Below, in pieces: positions 34,071 to 42,204 of a stretch of DNA of 64,000 nt. Both the position numbers and the translations under genes were made by a program. The first letter of the stretch is position 1. Every line of letters begins with the position of its first letter. A model generated the notes under the pieces. That model saw only the letters and a program-made list of their open reading frames with translations, was not told the DNA's origin and did no database searches. Location of the stretch: positions 1 to 64,000 of the forward strand of contig NZ_AOLQ01000009.1 of the NCBI RefSeq assembly GCF_000337775.1. Direction: 5' to 3'. This stretch comes from Haloarcula vallismortis ATCC 29715 (GTDB lineage Archaea; Halobacteriota; Halobacteria; Halobacteriales; Haloarculaceae).

Positions 34071-35144
34071 TCACTCATCGTCGAACACCTCCAGTCGATA
34101 CTGTTTGGCCGGGTTCTTGTCCTGAAGCAGTTCCATCAGCTCGCTGTCACCACCCTGGCGAACGCGCTGCCGGTGGGCCTCGATAGTGTCGAGCGCCTCG
34201 TCGACGCCGTCGCCGAACAGGTTCCGGAGGTACTGCCGGGGAATCCGGTCGATGTCGACCGTCTCCCCGTCCTCCGTGTGCTGGCCGGGGGCGAAGGGCG
34301 GGATGTAGTAGACGTTTGGTTGCGTGCGGAACTCCGGATGGAGCGGCAGCGCGACCTCGTACTCCTCGACGAGCTTGTGGATCGGCCCTTCCTCGTCGTC
34401 GAGGAAGCCGACCATCCGGAGCTGGGGCGGACACTCCTCAGCGCAGGCCGGCGCGAACGTCTCCCCGTCTGGACCCTCGCCCTCGATACGGGGGTAACAG
34501 AAGATACACTTCTCCGATTTCTTCGAGACGGTGTTGTAGTACACCTTCTTGTAGGGACACCCCTCGACGCAGTAGCGGTAGCCCCGACAGCGGTCCTGGT
34601 CGACGAGGACGATGCCGTCCTCCTGGCGCTTGTACAGCGCCGAGCGCGGGCAGGCCTCGACACAGGAGGGATGGGTACAGTGGTTGCAGATGCGCGGGAG
34701 GTAGAAGTAGTAGCTGTTGGGGTACTCGCCGGCCCCCTGGTCCTCGTCCCAGTTGGGGCCCCATTCCGCGCCCTCGCGTGGCCGCAGCGGCTCGTCGCTG
34801 CCCTCGTACATGATCTCGCTGTGGTTGAACTCCCAGGCGCGGCCGTAGTCCTCCTCGTCGGGAATCTCGCCGGGCGAGCGGTCCGAATGTTCCTCGGACT
34901 CCCAGCCGCCGCCGGAGTCCTCCCAGCCCCGCGGGTAGCCCTCGCCGGGCTTGGTTTCGACGTTGTTCCAGTACATGTACTCCGACCCGCCATCCTCCGT
35001 CCAGAGGCTCTTGCAGGCGATGGTACACGTCTGGCAGCCGATACATTTGTTCAGGTCCATCACCATCGCGACCTGGTGGTCGACGCCGTCCGCGACGTTG
35101 ACCAGCGTGTCCTCGTCTTGGTCGTCCTGTTGGTCAGTGCTCAT
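34071..35144 (-). CDS. narH: Respiratory nitrate reductase beta subunit (four Fe-S clusters)
   Basis: A 357-residue electron-transfer subunit. Four cysteine groups are visible: CIGCQTCTIACKSLW, CNHCTHPSCVEACP, CRGYRYCVEGCPYKK and CIFCYP...CAEECP. The third group has Tyr where E. coli NarH has Trp at the [3Fe-4S] site, typical of periplasm-type NarH. Long acidic inserts lie between groups one and two. It overlaps narG by four bases and has no signal of its own, so it is exported together with NarG. Its final codons (VFDDE) are part of the duplicated 18-mer. Confidence 0.96.
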   Translation of the reverse strand: MSTDQQDDQDEDTLVNVADGVDHQVAMVMDLNKCIGCQTCTIACKSLWTEDGGSEYMYWNNVETKPGEGYPRGWEDSGGGWESEEHSDRSPGEIPDEEDYGRAWEFNHSEIMYEGSDEPLRPREGAEWGPNWDEDQGAGEYPNSYYFYLPRICNHCTHPSCVEACPRSALYKRQEDGIVLVDQDRCRGYRYCVEGCPYKKVYYNTVSKKSEKCIFCYPRIEGEGPDGETFAPACAEECPPQLRMVGFLDDEEGPIHKLVEEYEVALPLHPEFRTQPNVYYIPPFAPGQHTEDGETVDIDRIPRQYLRNLFGDGVDEALDTIEAHRQRVRQGGDSELMELLQDKNPAKQYRLEVFDDE

Positions 35145-37999
35145 TCGCTGTCACCTCCGCTGGGTCGGACATCGACACGGACGTCGCTGTTGACCCCTGT
35201 CGGCCCCCAGTAGTTCGGGAAGAAGTGCAGGTGCTCCCCGGTGTCCTCGGGGTACTGCACTAGCTGTGTCGGCTTCATGTACATCGGGACGAGCGTGTTG
35301 AAGTTGTCCCGGTCGGGGTACTGGAACTTCTCCCAGGAGAAGAAGTGCCGGACGGTCCCCGGCTCGCTGGAGGGGTAGATCTTCGCTTGCACCTCCACCG
35401 CGCCGAGGTCGTTGTACACCTCCACGGTGTCGCCGTCCTCGATGCCCCGCTCTTCGGCGTCCTTGGGGTTCAGATACACCACTGGCTCGCCGCGCTGGAG
35501 CCTGAGCATCTTGGTGTCGTCGCGCCACGTCGAGTGAATAGACCACCGACCGTGGGGCGTGTTGTACGACAGCGGGTAGTCGCCGCCGGTGTCTTCCGGC
35601 CCCTCCTTGTGGGTCGGCAGCTCCTCCCCGAGTTCGAGATACCAGTCGTGGTCGATGTAGTACTGCTGTCGGCCGGTGAAGGTCGGCCAGGGGTTCTTGT
35701 CGTGGACGTAATCCTGCCACGGGACGTAGGCCTCGCCGTCTTTGATGTCCGAACTCCAGTGGTCGCCAGCTTCGAGGAACCGCTGCGGTTGCTCGTCGAT
35801 ATCGTCGAAGGTTATCTGCTCGTTGCTGCCCTCGGGATTGGTCTCCTCGGAGTGTTCGAGGATGAACTCCGCCGCAGCTTTGTCTTCGACGAGACCTTCC
35901 TCTTCGCCGCTCTCCCAGTCGCGGACGTAGTCGTCGTAGATGGTCGTAAGGTCGATGGTCCGGTCGAACTTCCGGTCTTCTATCGGCTCGACACCGCGCT
36001 CCCGGGCGCGCTCCTGTATCTTCTCGGCGAGCAGGCGGAATATCTCCCAGTCGGTCTTGGCCTCGCCGAGGGGTTCGACGGCCGGCGTGAACGGGTGCAC
36101 GTAGGTGTGCATGTCCGTCTCCGAGAGGTCGTACTTCTCGTAGTGGCTGGCCGCCGGCAGGACGATGTCTGAGTACATCGCGGTCGAGTCCATCCGGAAA
36201 TTGATGTCGACGACGAGGTCGAGCTTGGGCCAGAGCTGTTCTTCGAGGGCGACGTTGCCCTTGGCCTGGTTGAAGTAGTTTCCGCGCCAGATGAACATCG
36301 TAGACGGGTCCGGCCGGCTCCCGTCCTCGCGTTCTTCGGGGTAGACCGGCATCCATCCCTTATCGATGGACTCCCGGATTTTCTCGGCGGTGTCCGGGTC
36401 GGTATTGTCGAGGATGCCGGCGTGGAAGTAGGTCCACAGCGTCGTCGGCACGCCGCGGACGTTCCCGGTTGGGAACGACAGGACCTTCCAGCCGTGGAAC
36501 GACCAGATCTTCTCCTGGCCGACGTAGTGGTCCAGCCCGGTGCCGGGGTCGCCGAGGTTCCCCGTCAGCGTCACGAGCAACTGGATGGCGCGGTTGCCCA
36601 GGTCGTTGTGATACCAGTCGTTGACGCCCTTGCCGTGGATGATCTTGGCGGCGTCGGCCTCGGCGAACTCGCGAGCGACCCGCTGGTAGGTGTTCTCGCC
36701 AACGCCGGTCTCTTCGTGGACGACATCCGGCGTGTACTGACTGAGCTCGTCGGTGAGGTTCTCCCAGACCGACCGGACCGCGACGCTGCCCGCGTCGGTG
36801 TCGACGCTGCGTTCGACGCTCAGCTGCGGGTCGAAGTCGAGTTCGATGCTCTCTGAGTGGTCGTGCTGGCCGTCCCGCTCGCCGAGCGAGCCGGGCGCTC
36901 GACGGAGGTTCCCGTCGGCGTCGACCATGACGAACACCTTCTCAGGGTCGTCGGCGTCCGCGGCGAGGCCGACCTCGCTGGCCCGGAGGAACTTCCCGGT
37001 GTCCTCCCGGACCAAAAGCGGCATGTCGGTCTGCTCTTTGAGGTGTTCCTCGTCGTGCAGTCCCTCGTCGACGATGGTCTGGGCCATGCCCAGCGCGAGC
37101 GCGGTGTCGCTGCCGCCGTGGGGCGAGAGCCACTCGTCGGTGTGAATCGCCGTCTGGGAGTAGTCGGTGAAGATACCGACCCGCTTTGCGCCCTCGTAGC
37201 CGGCGTCGAGGAAGTACTTCGCGTCGGGGATTCGCGTGACGTTGATGTTCGACCCCCAGGCGATGATGTAGTCGGCGTTGTGCCAGTCTGCGGATTCGGC
37301 GTTGTCCGTCTGGGTGCCCCAGGTGATGGGCTGGCCCGGCGGCAGGTCCGAGTACCAGTCGTAGAAGCTATGCGAGACGCCGCCGAGCAGGTTCACGAGC
37401 CGGGAGCCGGAGGCGAAGCTCACGGGCGACATCGCCGGAATCGGCGTGAACCCGGAGATGGCGTCGTACCGGCCCGCCTGCACCTCGTCGATGACGTGGT
37501 CGGCGATCTCGGTCAGCGCCTCGTCCCAGCTGATCCGCTCCCACTGGCCCTCGCCGCGCTCGCCCGTGCGGCGGAGCGGGTGGAGCACGCGCTGGTCGGC
37601 GTTGACGTAGTCCGTGTAACAGGCCCCCTTCTGACAGCCACGCGGGTTCGGGTCAGGGAGGCTCTCGTCGAAGGTCGGGTAGTCGCCGGCCTGTTCCTCG
37701 CGCCAGACCTGGCCGTCCTTGACGTAGACGTTCCACGAGCAGGAGCCGGTGCAGTTGACGCTGTGGGTCGAGCGGGCGACGGAGTCCCAGTCCCACTCGT
37801 CGCGGTAGAGGTCCTCCCAGTCCCGGTACGGATACGACCCGATGGGGTCGTCGACCGCCTCCAGACCGTCCATGCCGTCGTCGGCAAACGACAGCCCCGT
37901 CGCGCCAAGCACCGATGCCGCTCCGAGCCCGCGCACGAAGTCGCGGCGACTGATTCCCGCACTGTCCGCCTCGTCGTCAGTCAGGTCGTTTCTACTCAT
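35141..37999 (-). CDS. narG: Respiratory nitrate reductase alpha (catalytic) subunit, exported type
   Basis: A 952-residue Mo-bis-MGD enzyme reducing nitrate to nitrite. A Tat signal (SRRDFVRGLGAASVLGATG, ~18-36) places it outside the membrane, as known for haloarchaeal NarG and unlike bacterial cytoplasmic NarG. The FS0 cluster ligands are His79, Cys83, Cys87 and Cys122. The block SFYDWYSDLPPGQPITWGTQTD (~211-232) contains the aspartate that binds Mo in NarG. It overlaps the small membrane gene upstream by eight bases. Length is shorter than E. coli NarG (~1246), typical of archaeal forms. Confidence 0.96.
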   Translation of the reverse strand: MSRNDLTDDEADSAGISRRDFVRGLGAASVLGATGLSFADDGMDGLEAVDDPIGSYPYRDWEDLYRDEWDWDSVARSTHSVNCTGSCSWNVYVKDGQVWREEQAGDYPTFDESLPDPNPRGCQKGACYTDYVNADQRVLHPLRRTGERGEGQWERISWDEALTEIADHVIDEVQAGRYDAISGFTPIPAMSPVSFASGSRLVNLLGGVSHSFYDWYSDLPPGQPITWGTQTDNAESADWHNADYIIAWGSNINVTRIPDAKYFLDAGYEGAKRVGIFTDYSQTAIHTDEWLSPHGGSDTALALGMAQTIVDEGLHDEEHLKEQTDMPLLVREDTGKFLRASEVGLAADADDPEKVFVMVDADGNLRRAPGSLGERDGQHDHSESIELDFDPQLSVERSVDTDAGSVAVRSVWENLTDELSQYTPDVVHEETGVGENTYQRVAREFAEADAAKIIHGKGVNDWYHNDLGNRAIQLLVTLTGNLGDPGTGLDHYVGQEKIWSFHGWKVLSFPTGNVRGVPTTLWTYFHAGILDNTDPDTAEKIRESIDKGWMPVYPEEREDGSRPDPSTMFIWRGNYFNQAKGNVALEEQLWPKLDLVVDINFRMDSTAMYSDIVLPAASHYEKYDLSETDMHTYVHPFTPAVEPLGEAKTDWEIFRLLAEKIQERARERGVEPIEDRKFDRTIDLTTIYDDYVRDWESGEEEGLVEDKAAAEFILEHSEETNPEGSNEQITFDDIDEQPQRFLEAGDHWSSDIKDGEAYVPWQDYVHDKNPWPTFTGRQQYYIDHDWYLELGEELPTHKEGPEDTGGDYPLSYNTPHGRWSIHSTWRDDTKMLRLQRGEPVVYLNPKDAEERGIEDGDTVEVYNDLGAVEVQAKIYPSSEPGTVRHFFSWEKFQYPDRDNFNTLVPMYMKPTQLVQYPEDTGEHLHFFPNYWGPTGVNSDVRVDVRPSGGDSE

Positions 38000-38174
38000 T
38001 GGTGATGAACACTGTCGCAGTCGCGCAGGCAGTGCCGGCCACGGCCAGCGCGATGCCGGCGAGCGTGCTACCGCCGACTTCGAGGCCGGCGGCGACCAGC
38101 ACGAGGCCGACCAGCTTGCTCGTCGTATCCAGCAGGCGATACTGTCGCTCAGTCAGCTCGACGGTCCCGGTCAT
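37992..38174 (-). CDS. Small two-helix membrane protein between cytochrome b and narG
   Basis: A 60-residue protein with two hydrophobic helices (~16-33, 38-57), overlapping the cytochrome b gene by four bases and narG by eight. Translational coupling on both sides argues that it is real. Small genes in this position are found in other haloarchaeal nar operons, where it has been given letter names (such as narD) without known function. Possibly a membrane linker between the cytochrome b module and NarGH. Confidence 0.7.
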   Translation of the reverse strand: MTGTVELTERQYRLLDTTSKLVGLVLVAAGLEVGGSTLAGIALAVAGTACATATVFITNE

Positions 38175-39586
38175 CTGTCTCCCTCCGGTTCGGCGGTTTC
38201 GTCGTCAACGTTGTCGGCCGCGTCATCTTGGACCCCGCCGCCGTCGGCAGCCACGTCACCCTCTCGGGACGGCGTGGGCTCGCCGTCGCGCAACAGCAGG
38301 TACGTAATCCCCCCGAAGACCGGCGGGACGACGAGCAGCGCGGCCGTCAGGATGGGGTTGACGACGCCGGTGGTCGTTCCAAGCACCTGGTCGGCGAGGA
38401 TGTTGTTCATCCCCGCGATGGAGGCGATCATGATGAACGCGACGGCGCCCACGCCGACGCCGGTCTGCCAGGCCCGGTCCAGTGGGTCCGCGGTGAAGTG
38501 GGTCGGCTCCGTCCGGTCGATAAATGGCCAGACGGCGACAGCGGCAAACACCAGTCCCGGGAGGACGATGCCGCCGATGAACTCCCCGTTGATGTGGGCC
38601 GGGCCGATGTTGAAGCTGATCTGTGGCAGGAGCTTCAGGAAGCCGTACACCCACATCAGGAACCAGTCCGGCATGATGAGCTCCGGCGTGGCCGCGGGGT
38701 CGTTCGGGCCGTACTCGGCGACGTTGTGGACCGGCAGCAGGCCCGAAAGCGCCGACAGCGTCGCCGCGGTGACGAAAAACACCACCGCTGAGACGGCGGC
38801 CTGGTTCGGGAACGCCGGCAGGCCGATGATGATGTCGTCGTCGTCCTCGTCGACGGGCTGGCGGCCGCCGGTCACGTCGCCGTCCCGCGGGGCCTCAGTG
38901 TGTTTCTGCCGGATGAGGATGGCCATGTGGACCGCTAGGCCCACGGCGATGGCAGCCGGTATCACGAGGACGTGGAGGAAGTACAGCCGCGGGATGGTGG
39001 CACTGGAGGGGAACTCCCCCCCGAACACCACCTGACCGAGGAAATCACCTAACAGGGGTATCGACACGGTGAGATTGTAGCCGATACTCGTGGCCGTGGC
39101 GGCGAACTCGTCGAACGGCAGGGCGTAGCCGGTGTAGGCTGCGCCCATCGCCAGCGCCGCGAGCCCGGTCCCCACAATCCAGTTTGGCTCCCGCGGATTG
39201 CGGTACGCGCCGGTGAAAAACACCCGTAACATGTGCAACCCGATAGAGGCGACAAAGAGGTGGGCCGCCCAGTGGTGGAGCCGGCGGATGAACATCCCGA
39301 AGGGCACGTCGTAGGTTATGTGCAGTACCGAGACGAACGCCTCGGGCATCTCCTTGCCCTGAAACTTCTGGACGCTGCCGTCGTACTCCACGTCGGAGGT
39401 CGAGGGCTCGAAGAAGAACCCGAGGAAGACCCCAGACAGAATCAGGAGGAGGAAACAGAACAGCGCCACCTCCCCCAGCAGGAACGAGTCCTCGGCCGGG
39501 AACGCCTTCCCGAGGAACTTCTGGCCGTTCTCCAGGTCCAGCCGGGTGTCAAACCAGTCGTAGACGGCTTTCGCGCGGGACATCAT
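38171..39586 (-). CDS. narC: Cytochrome b (b6-type) of the nitrate reductase operon
   Basis: A 471-residue membrane protein combining the cytochrome b N-terminal four-helix core and C-terminal helices. Heme ligand pairs are His104/His118 ([20 protein letters not shown]) and His205/His220 ([22 protein letters not shown]). Spacing is 14 in the first pair and 15 in the second, the latter as in b6-type cytochromes. A quinol-site-like region and an acidic C-terminal tail follow. With the Rieske protein it should form a bc-type quinol-oxidising module feeding NarGH. Its start overlaps the Rieske gene. Confidence 0.92.
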   Translation of the reverse strand: MMSRAKAVYDWFDTRLDLENGQKFLGKAFPAEDSFLLGEVALFCFLLLILSGVFLGFFFEPSTSDVEYDGSVQKFQGKEMPEAFVSVLHITYDVPFGMFIRRLHHWAAHLFVASIGLHMLRVFFTGAYRNPREPNWIVGTGLAALAMGAAYTGYALPFDEFAATATSIGYNLTVSIPLLGDFLGQVVFGGEFPSSATIPRLYFLHVLVIPAAIAVGLAVHMAILIRQKHTEAPRDGDVTGGRQPVDEDDDDIIIGLPAFPNQAAVSAVVFFVTAATLSALSGLLPVHNVAEYGPNDPAATPELIMPDWFLMWVYGFLKLLPQISFNIGPAHINGEFIGGIVLPGLVFAAVAVWPFIDRTEPTHFTADPLDRAWQTGVGVGAVAFIMIASIAGMNNILADQVLGTTTGVVNPILTAALLVVPPVFGGITYLLLRDGEPTPSREGDVAADGGGVQDDAADNVDDETAEPEGDR

Positions 39587-40239
39587 TCACCTCCGGGGCC
39601 GACTGGCCCCTCGAAGTCACCGGTGGCGACGAGGAATCCGTCGCTGGTCACCGTAATCGGAAGCTGTGGGAGCGCCCGTCCCGGCGGGCCGCCGCTGACC
39701 GCCGCGCCCTCTAGAACGTTGAACTTCCCGAAGTGACAGGGACAGACGACCAGGTCCTCCTCCCGGTCTGACACCATACAGCCGGCGTGGGTACACACTT
39801 TGGAGAAGGCGGCGTAGCCGCTGACGGTGAACCCCTCCGAGATGTCACTGCCGTAGTCAGACTCAGCGTAGCGCACCAGCAGCGTCGGGGCGTCTTCGAT
39901 GCCGGGCCGGGGCTCTGGGAAGACGGTGATGTGCTCGCCTTCGGAGAGCCGTCCCTCCGCGATGCGTTCGCCCTCGCTGTCGACGAGGTGGATGCCGTCG
40001 GAGTACACCGGCCCGTTGTACCCTCGCTCGAACACTTGCGTGGTGCTGGCAAGCGGGGCGGTGAGGCTGGCGACGGCGGTCAGGCCACCGACGGTCGCGA
40101 GGAACTTCGCGAAGTCCCGGCGGCGGAGTTCTGCGCGGGCGTCTCCATACAGTGTGGGAGACGTACCGCTGGGCCCGTCACACGAGCAGTCGTCGCTCTG
40201 TTCCTCGTCGTCGTCATCGGGTTTCGGATACTCTATCAT
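39583..40239 (-). CDS. narB: Rieske [2Fe-2S] protein of the nitrate reductase operon
   Basis: A 218-residue protein. An acidic cytoplasmic N-terminus (with CSC at 18-20) precedes a Tat signal/anchor ([21 protein letters not shown], ~38-58) and the Rieske domain with CTHAGCMVS and [10 protein letters not shown], the Cys2His2 ligands. It passes electrons from quinol via cytochrome b. ATG 40239 overlaps the NarA-like stop as ATGA; an open frame to 40500 is an antisense Arg-rich artefact. In Haloferax and Haloarcula nar operons the Rieske gene has the same position and the name narB. Confidence 0.93.
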   Translation of the reverse strand: MIEYPKPDDDDEEQSDDCSCDGPSGTSPTLYGDARAELRRRDFAKFLATVGGLTAVASLTAPLASTTQVFERGYNGPVYSDGIHLVDSEGERIAEGRLSEGEHITVFPEPRPGIEDAPTLLVRYAESDYGSDISEGFTVSGYAAFSKVCTHAGCMVSDREEDLVVCPCHFGKFNVLEGAAVSGGPPGRALPQLPITVTSDGFLVATGDFEGPVGPGGE

Positions 40240-40811
40240 TCGTGCCCCCTGAGTTCGGCGACTTCGACGTGTGGCATGAACCAGGCGTAGTACGCGACCG
40301 TCGAGAGCGCGAGCGAGAGAAACAGCCCCGTCGCGTACAGCCCGAAGTACTGAGTGCGGGCGAGCGTAAGGTACTCGCCAGTGAACAGCGCCGCGAAGAC
40401 AATAGAGAGGGCTGTCAGTCCGCTCATCGCGACGAGTCCCTCTATGGCGTCTGAGGCGTCGTGGTACTCGACGACCCAGCGGTGCTCCGTATCGAGCCAC
40501 GGCAGCGAGACCGTCCCGCCGTCAGTGACTGGTTCGGCCTCGTCGGGCGGCCGGACCGCCCTGTTCATGAACTGGTGGGCGGCCGTCAGCACGCCCACGA
40601 GGCCGAACAGGGCGACCCAGACGACGACGCCGACCTGGCTCGGCGACAGTTTGTTCGGCGTCTCGACCGGGCCATCGAGCGGCCGGATGTCGCTGACGCT
40701 CTCGTCGATAGCGATCTCTTCCGACGGTGGCTCGCCGTGCAGTGCGACGTACCACATCGGCAGTAGTACCGCCGTTATCAACAGACCGATGAGTATCGTG
40801 TTGCGTCTCAT
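40236..40811 (-). CDS. narA: NarA-like membrane protein, nar operon
   Basis: A 191-residue protein with four predicted membrane helices (~4-24, 60-82, 122-148, 154-178). The first two are separated by an acidic, probably external, loop. No heme-binding histidine pair is evident; single His occur in the loops. It stands directly before the Rieske and cytochrome b genes with an ATGA overlap. The name follows the first-gene position in haloarchaeal nar operons. Likely a structural subunit of the quinol-oxidising module; its reaction is unknown. Confidence 0.7.
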   Translation of the reverse strand: MRRNTILIGLLITAVLLPMWYVALHGEPPSEEIAIDESVSDIRPLDGPVETPNKLSPSQVGVVVWVALFGLVGVLTAAHQFMNRAVRPPDEAEPVTDGGTVSLPWLDTEHRWVVEYHDASDAIEGLVAMSGLTALSIVFAALFTGEYLTLARTQYFGLYATGLFLSLALSTVAYYAWFMPHVEVAELRGHE

Positions 40812-40820
40812 AATTCTGTG

Positions 40821-40910
40821 TCATCTCGGTTCGCCAGCGATTCGAACGGCTATCTGCGTCGCTGTGTTCGGGGTTTGTTGCAGCATCCGGATGAACTGCC
40901 AGCCCGACAT
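40821..40910 (-). CDS. Leaderless 29-codon ORF at the 5' end of the nar operon
   Basis: An ATG at 40910 opens a 29-codon frame (MSGWQFIRMLQQ...IAGEPR) ending at 40821, nine bases before the narA ATG. The start lies ~27 nt from the centre of the TATAAAAAA box at 40932-40940, exactly where a leaderless haloarchaeal transcript begins, so ribosomes would meet this codon first. The peptide is basic and not clearly membrane-spanning. It could be a real small protein or a leader peptide controlling narA translation. Not recognised as any family. Confidence 0.5.
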   Translation of the reverse strand: MSGWQFIRMLQQTPNTATQIAVRIAGEPR

Positions 40911-40928
40911 CTTAGGCCCATTATATGG

Positions 40929-40970
40929 CGGTTTTTTATACGAACATGTTCGCACAGACTTTCTTATACC
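40929..40970. promoter_or_regulatory. Divergent nar/narO promoters around a 12-bp palindrome
   Basis: The perfect palindrome CGAACATGTTCG (40941-40952) directly abuts the minus-strand TATA box TATAAAAAA (40932-40940) of the nar operon. It lies 10 bases from the plus-strand TATA box CTTATACC (40963-40970) of the regulator gene, whose ATG is ~25 nt further on. One site could therefore control both directions. Haloarchaeal NarO/DmsR-type activators are reported to need inverted CGAAC/GTTCG half-sites upstream of target promoters. The half-sites match that memory, but the spacer here is only two bases. Confidence 0.65.
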
Positions 40971-40990
40971 AGCCAGCAGACTTCCCACGC

Positions 40991-41650
40991 ATGTCGGGCC
41001 GAATGCTTGCCGAGGTCGAAGTATTCGGTCCTCGGTCGTGTCAAGTACAGCCACACGCTGACGAGGAGTGGTCGGTGTCGTCGGTCTCTCGGAGCGCAAC
41101 GAGTGGCGGTACCGGTCGCGTTGTCGAAGAGTTCACGCTCAAAGGCGGTGACGGAACACCGTCGGCGCTACAGAGTGGCGACCCAAAGGCCGACCATGTG
41201 TTCGCCTACGACCAGCGGCACGTTTTCCAGCTGTCTCGGGCAGCCGGACAGGGCTGCGTGTGTGAACGTATCGAAGCGGCCGGCTGTGTGGTTCAGGAGT
41301 TCTCGGCGGACACCGAATCCGTCGTCGTCACGTTCCTCGTCGACGACGTGCCGACACTGCGGGACATCGTCGACGACCTCCAGTCGGAAGGCGATACTGT
41401 CAAACTCCGACGGCTACTGGAAGATACGCCCGCAGAGACAGACCGTCCGGTCGTGCTCGACCGGGCGAAACTGACCACCCGGCAGCGGGAGGTCCTCGGT
41501 CGGGCGCACGAGATGGGGTATTTCGAGCACCCGCGCGAGGCAACTGCCGGCGACGTTGCCGACGCGCTGGACATCTCCACCTCGACGTTCACCGAACACC
41601 TCGCCGCCGCCCAGCGGAAACTCCTCGACGACCTGCTTGACTCTTGTTGA
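40991..41650 (+). CDS. narO: HTH-10 (Bat-type) regulator, NarO-like, of the nitrate reductase operon
   Basis: A 219-residue protein divergent from the nar operon. The C-terminal HTH-10 domain is clear (LTTRQREVLGRAHEMGYFEHPREATAGDVADALDISTSTFTEHL). The N-terminal part contains a cysteine near residue 16 (SCQVQ) and GQGCVCERIEAAGC near 83-96, a pattern shared with the DmsR-like protein at 20941 and suited to an Fe-S or thiol redox sensor. In Haloferax volcanii the similar NarO activates denitrification genes under anoxia. ATG 40991 is chosen since it is ~25 nt from a TATA box; the frame reaches back to 40925 across the promoter. Confidence 0.85.
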   Translation: MSGRMLAEVEVFGPRSCQVQPHADEEWSVSSVSRSATSGGTGRVVEEFTLKGGDGTPSALQSGDPKADHVFAYDQRHVFQLSRAAGQGCVCERIEAAGCVVQEFSADTESVVVTFLVDDVPTLRDIVDDLQSEGDTVKLRRLLEDTPAETDRPVVLDRAKLTTRQREVLGRAHEMGYFEHPREATAGDVADALDISTSTFTEHLAAAQRKLLDDLLDSC

Positions 41651-41750
41651 TACGGACCCGTTTTCGGCTGGTACCACATCGGCGACGAGCGGGCGAGTCG
41701 CCCGCGCGGTCACGGAACCCTTTCCCCTCGCCCCCGGCGACACTACATCC

Positions 41751-42068
41751 ATGACCGAATTCGACGCCGAGAAGTTCGACGAGAAGTACGTCCATTACTT
41801 CGAGGAGCTCGAAACGGCGTACTCGAACGCGTATCAGGAGCTGCACGGCCAGTACGATTCTGCGGTCCTTCGGGGAATCGACCGCCAGATCCTCAGCGAG
41901 AGCGAGCCGATATACGAGGGGGACGGAACGTTCAGCATCCGACTGCCTGACGACACCGCGGCGCGTGCGCAGTCCCTGCCGGGCGACGAAGCGACGTTCG
42001 ACACAGTGCTGTCGGCGTTCACTGACGCCATCGAGCGCGAACTCCGTCAGCTGTTCGAGTTCGAGTAA
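41751..42068 (+). CDS. Conserved small haloarchaeal protein, DUF5783-like
   Basis: A 105-residue acidic soluble protein with an aromatic-rich N-terminus (FDEKYVHYFEELETAYSNAYQ) and a C-terminal amphipathic helix (FTDAIERELRQLFEFE). It resembles the family annotated DUF5783, which is common in haloarchaea; no function is known. ATG 41751 is used; the longer frame from 41556 is an overlap with the regulator gene. Stand-alone gene between narO and the TRAM gene. Confidence 0.75.
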   Translation: MTEFDAEKFDEKYVHYFEELETAYSNAYQELHGQYDSAVLRGIDRQILSESEPIYEGDGTFSIRLPDDTAARAQSLPGDEATFDTVLSAFTDAIERELRQLFEFE

Positions 42069-42204
42069 CCCCGTCGCTGCCCGACGGCTCGCCCGATAGC
42101 AGGCGCGTACAGCCTGTCTGTCACTCTCCCAGCAGCGGTCGGCTCGGCGGATCGAAAACACCAGAATCAATGCAGTTCCGCTCCTAGCCGAACCAATTAT
42201 ACTA

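Noticed and set aside
36857-38005. Long plus-strand open frames opposite narG
   Set aside because: They mirror narG codons (Val/Asp/Arg-rich) and show no motif; narG is certain.
40240-40500. Longer Rieske protein beginning at 40500
   Set aside because: The extra 87 residues are Arg-rich and overlap narA; the acidic start [11 protein letters not shown] with an ATGA overlap is more natural.
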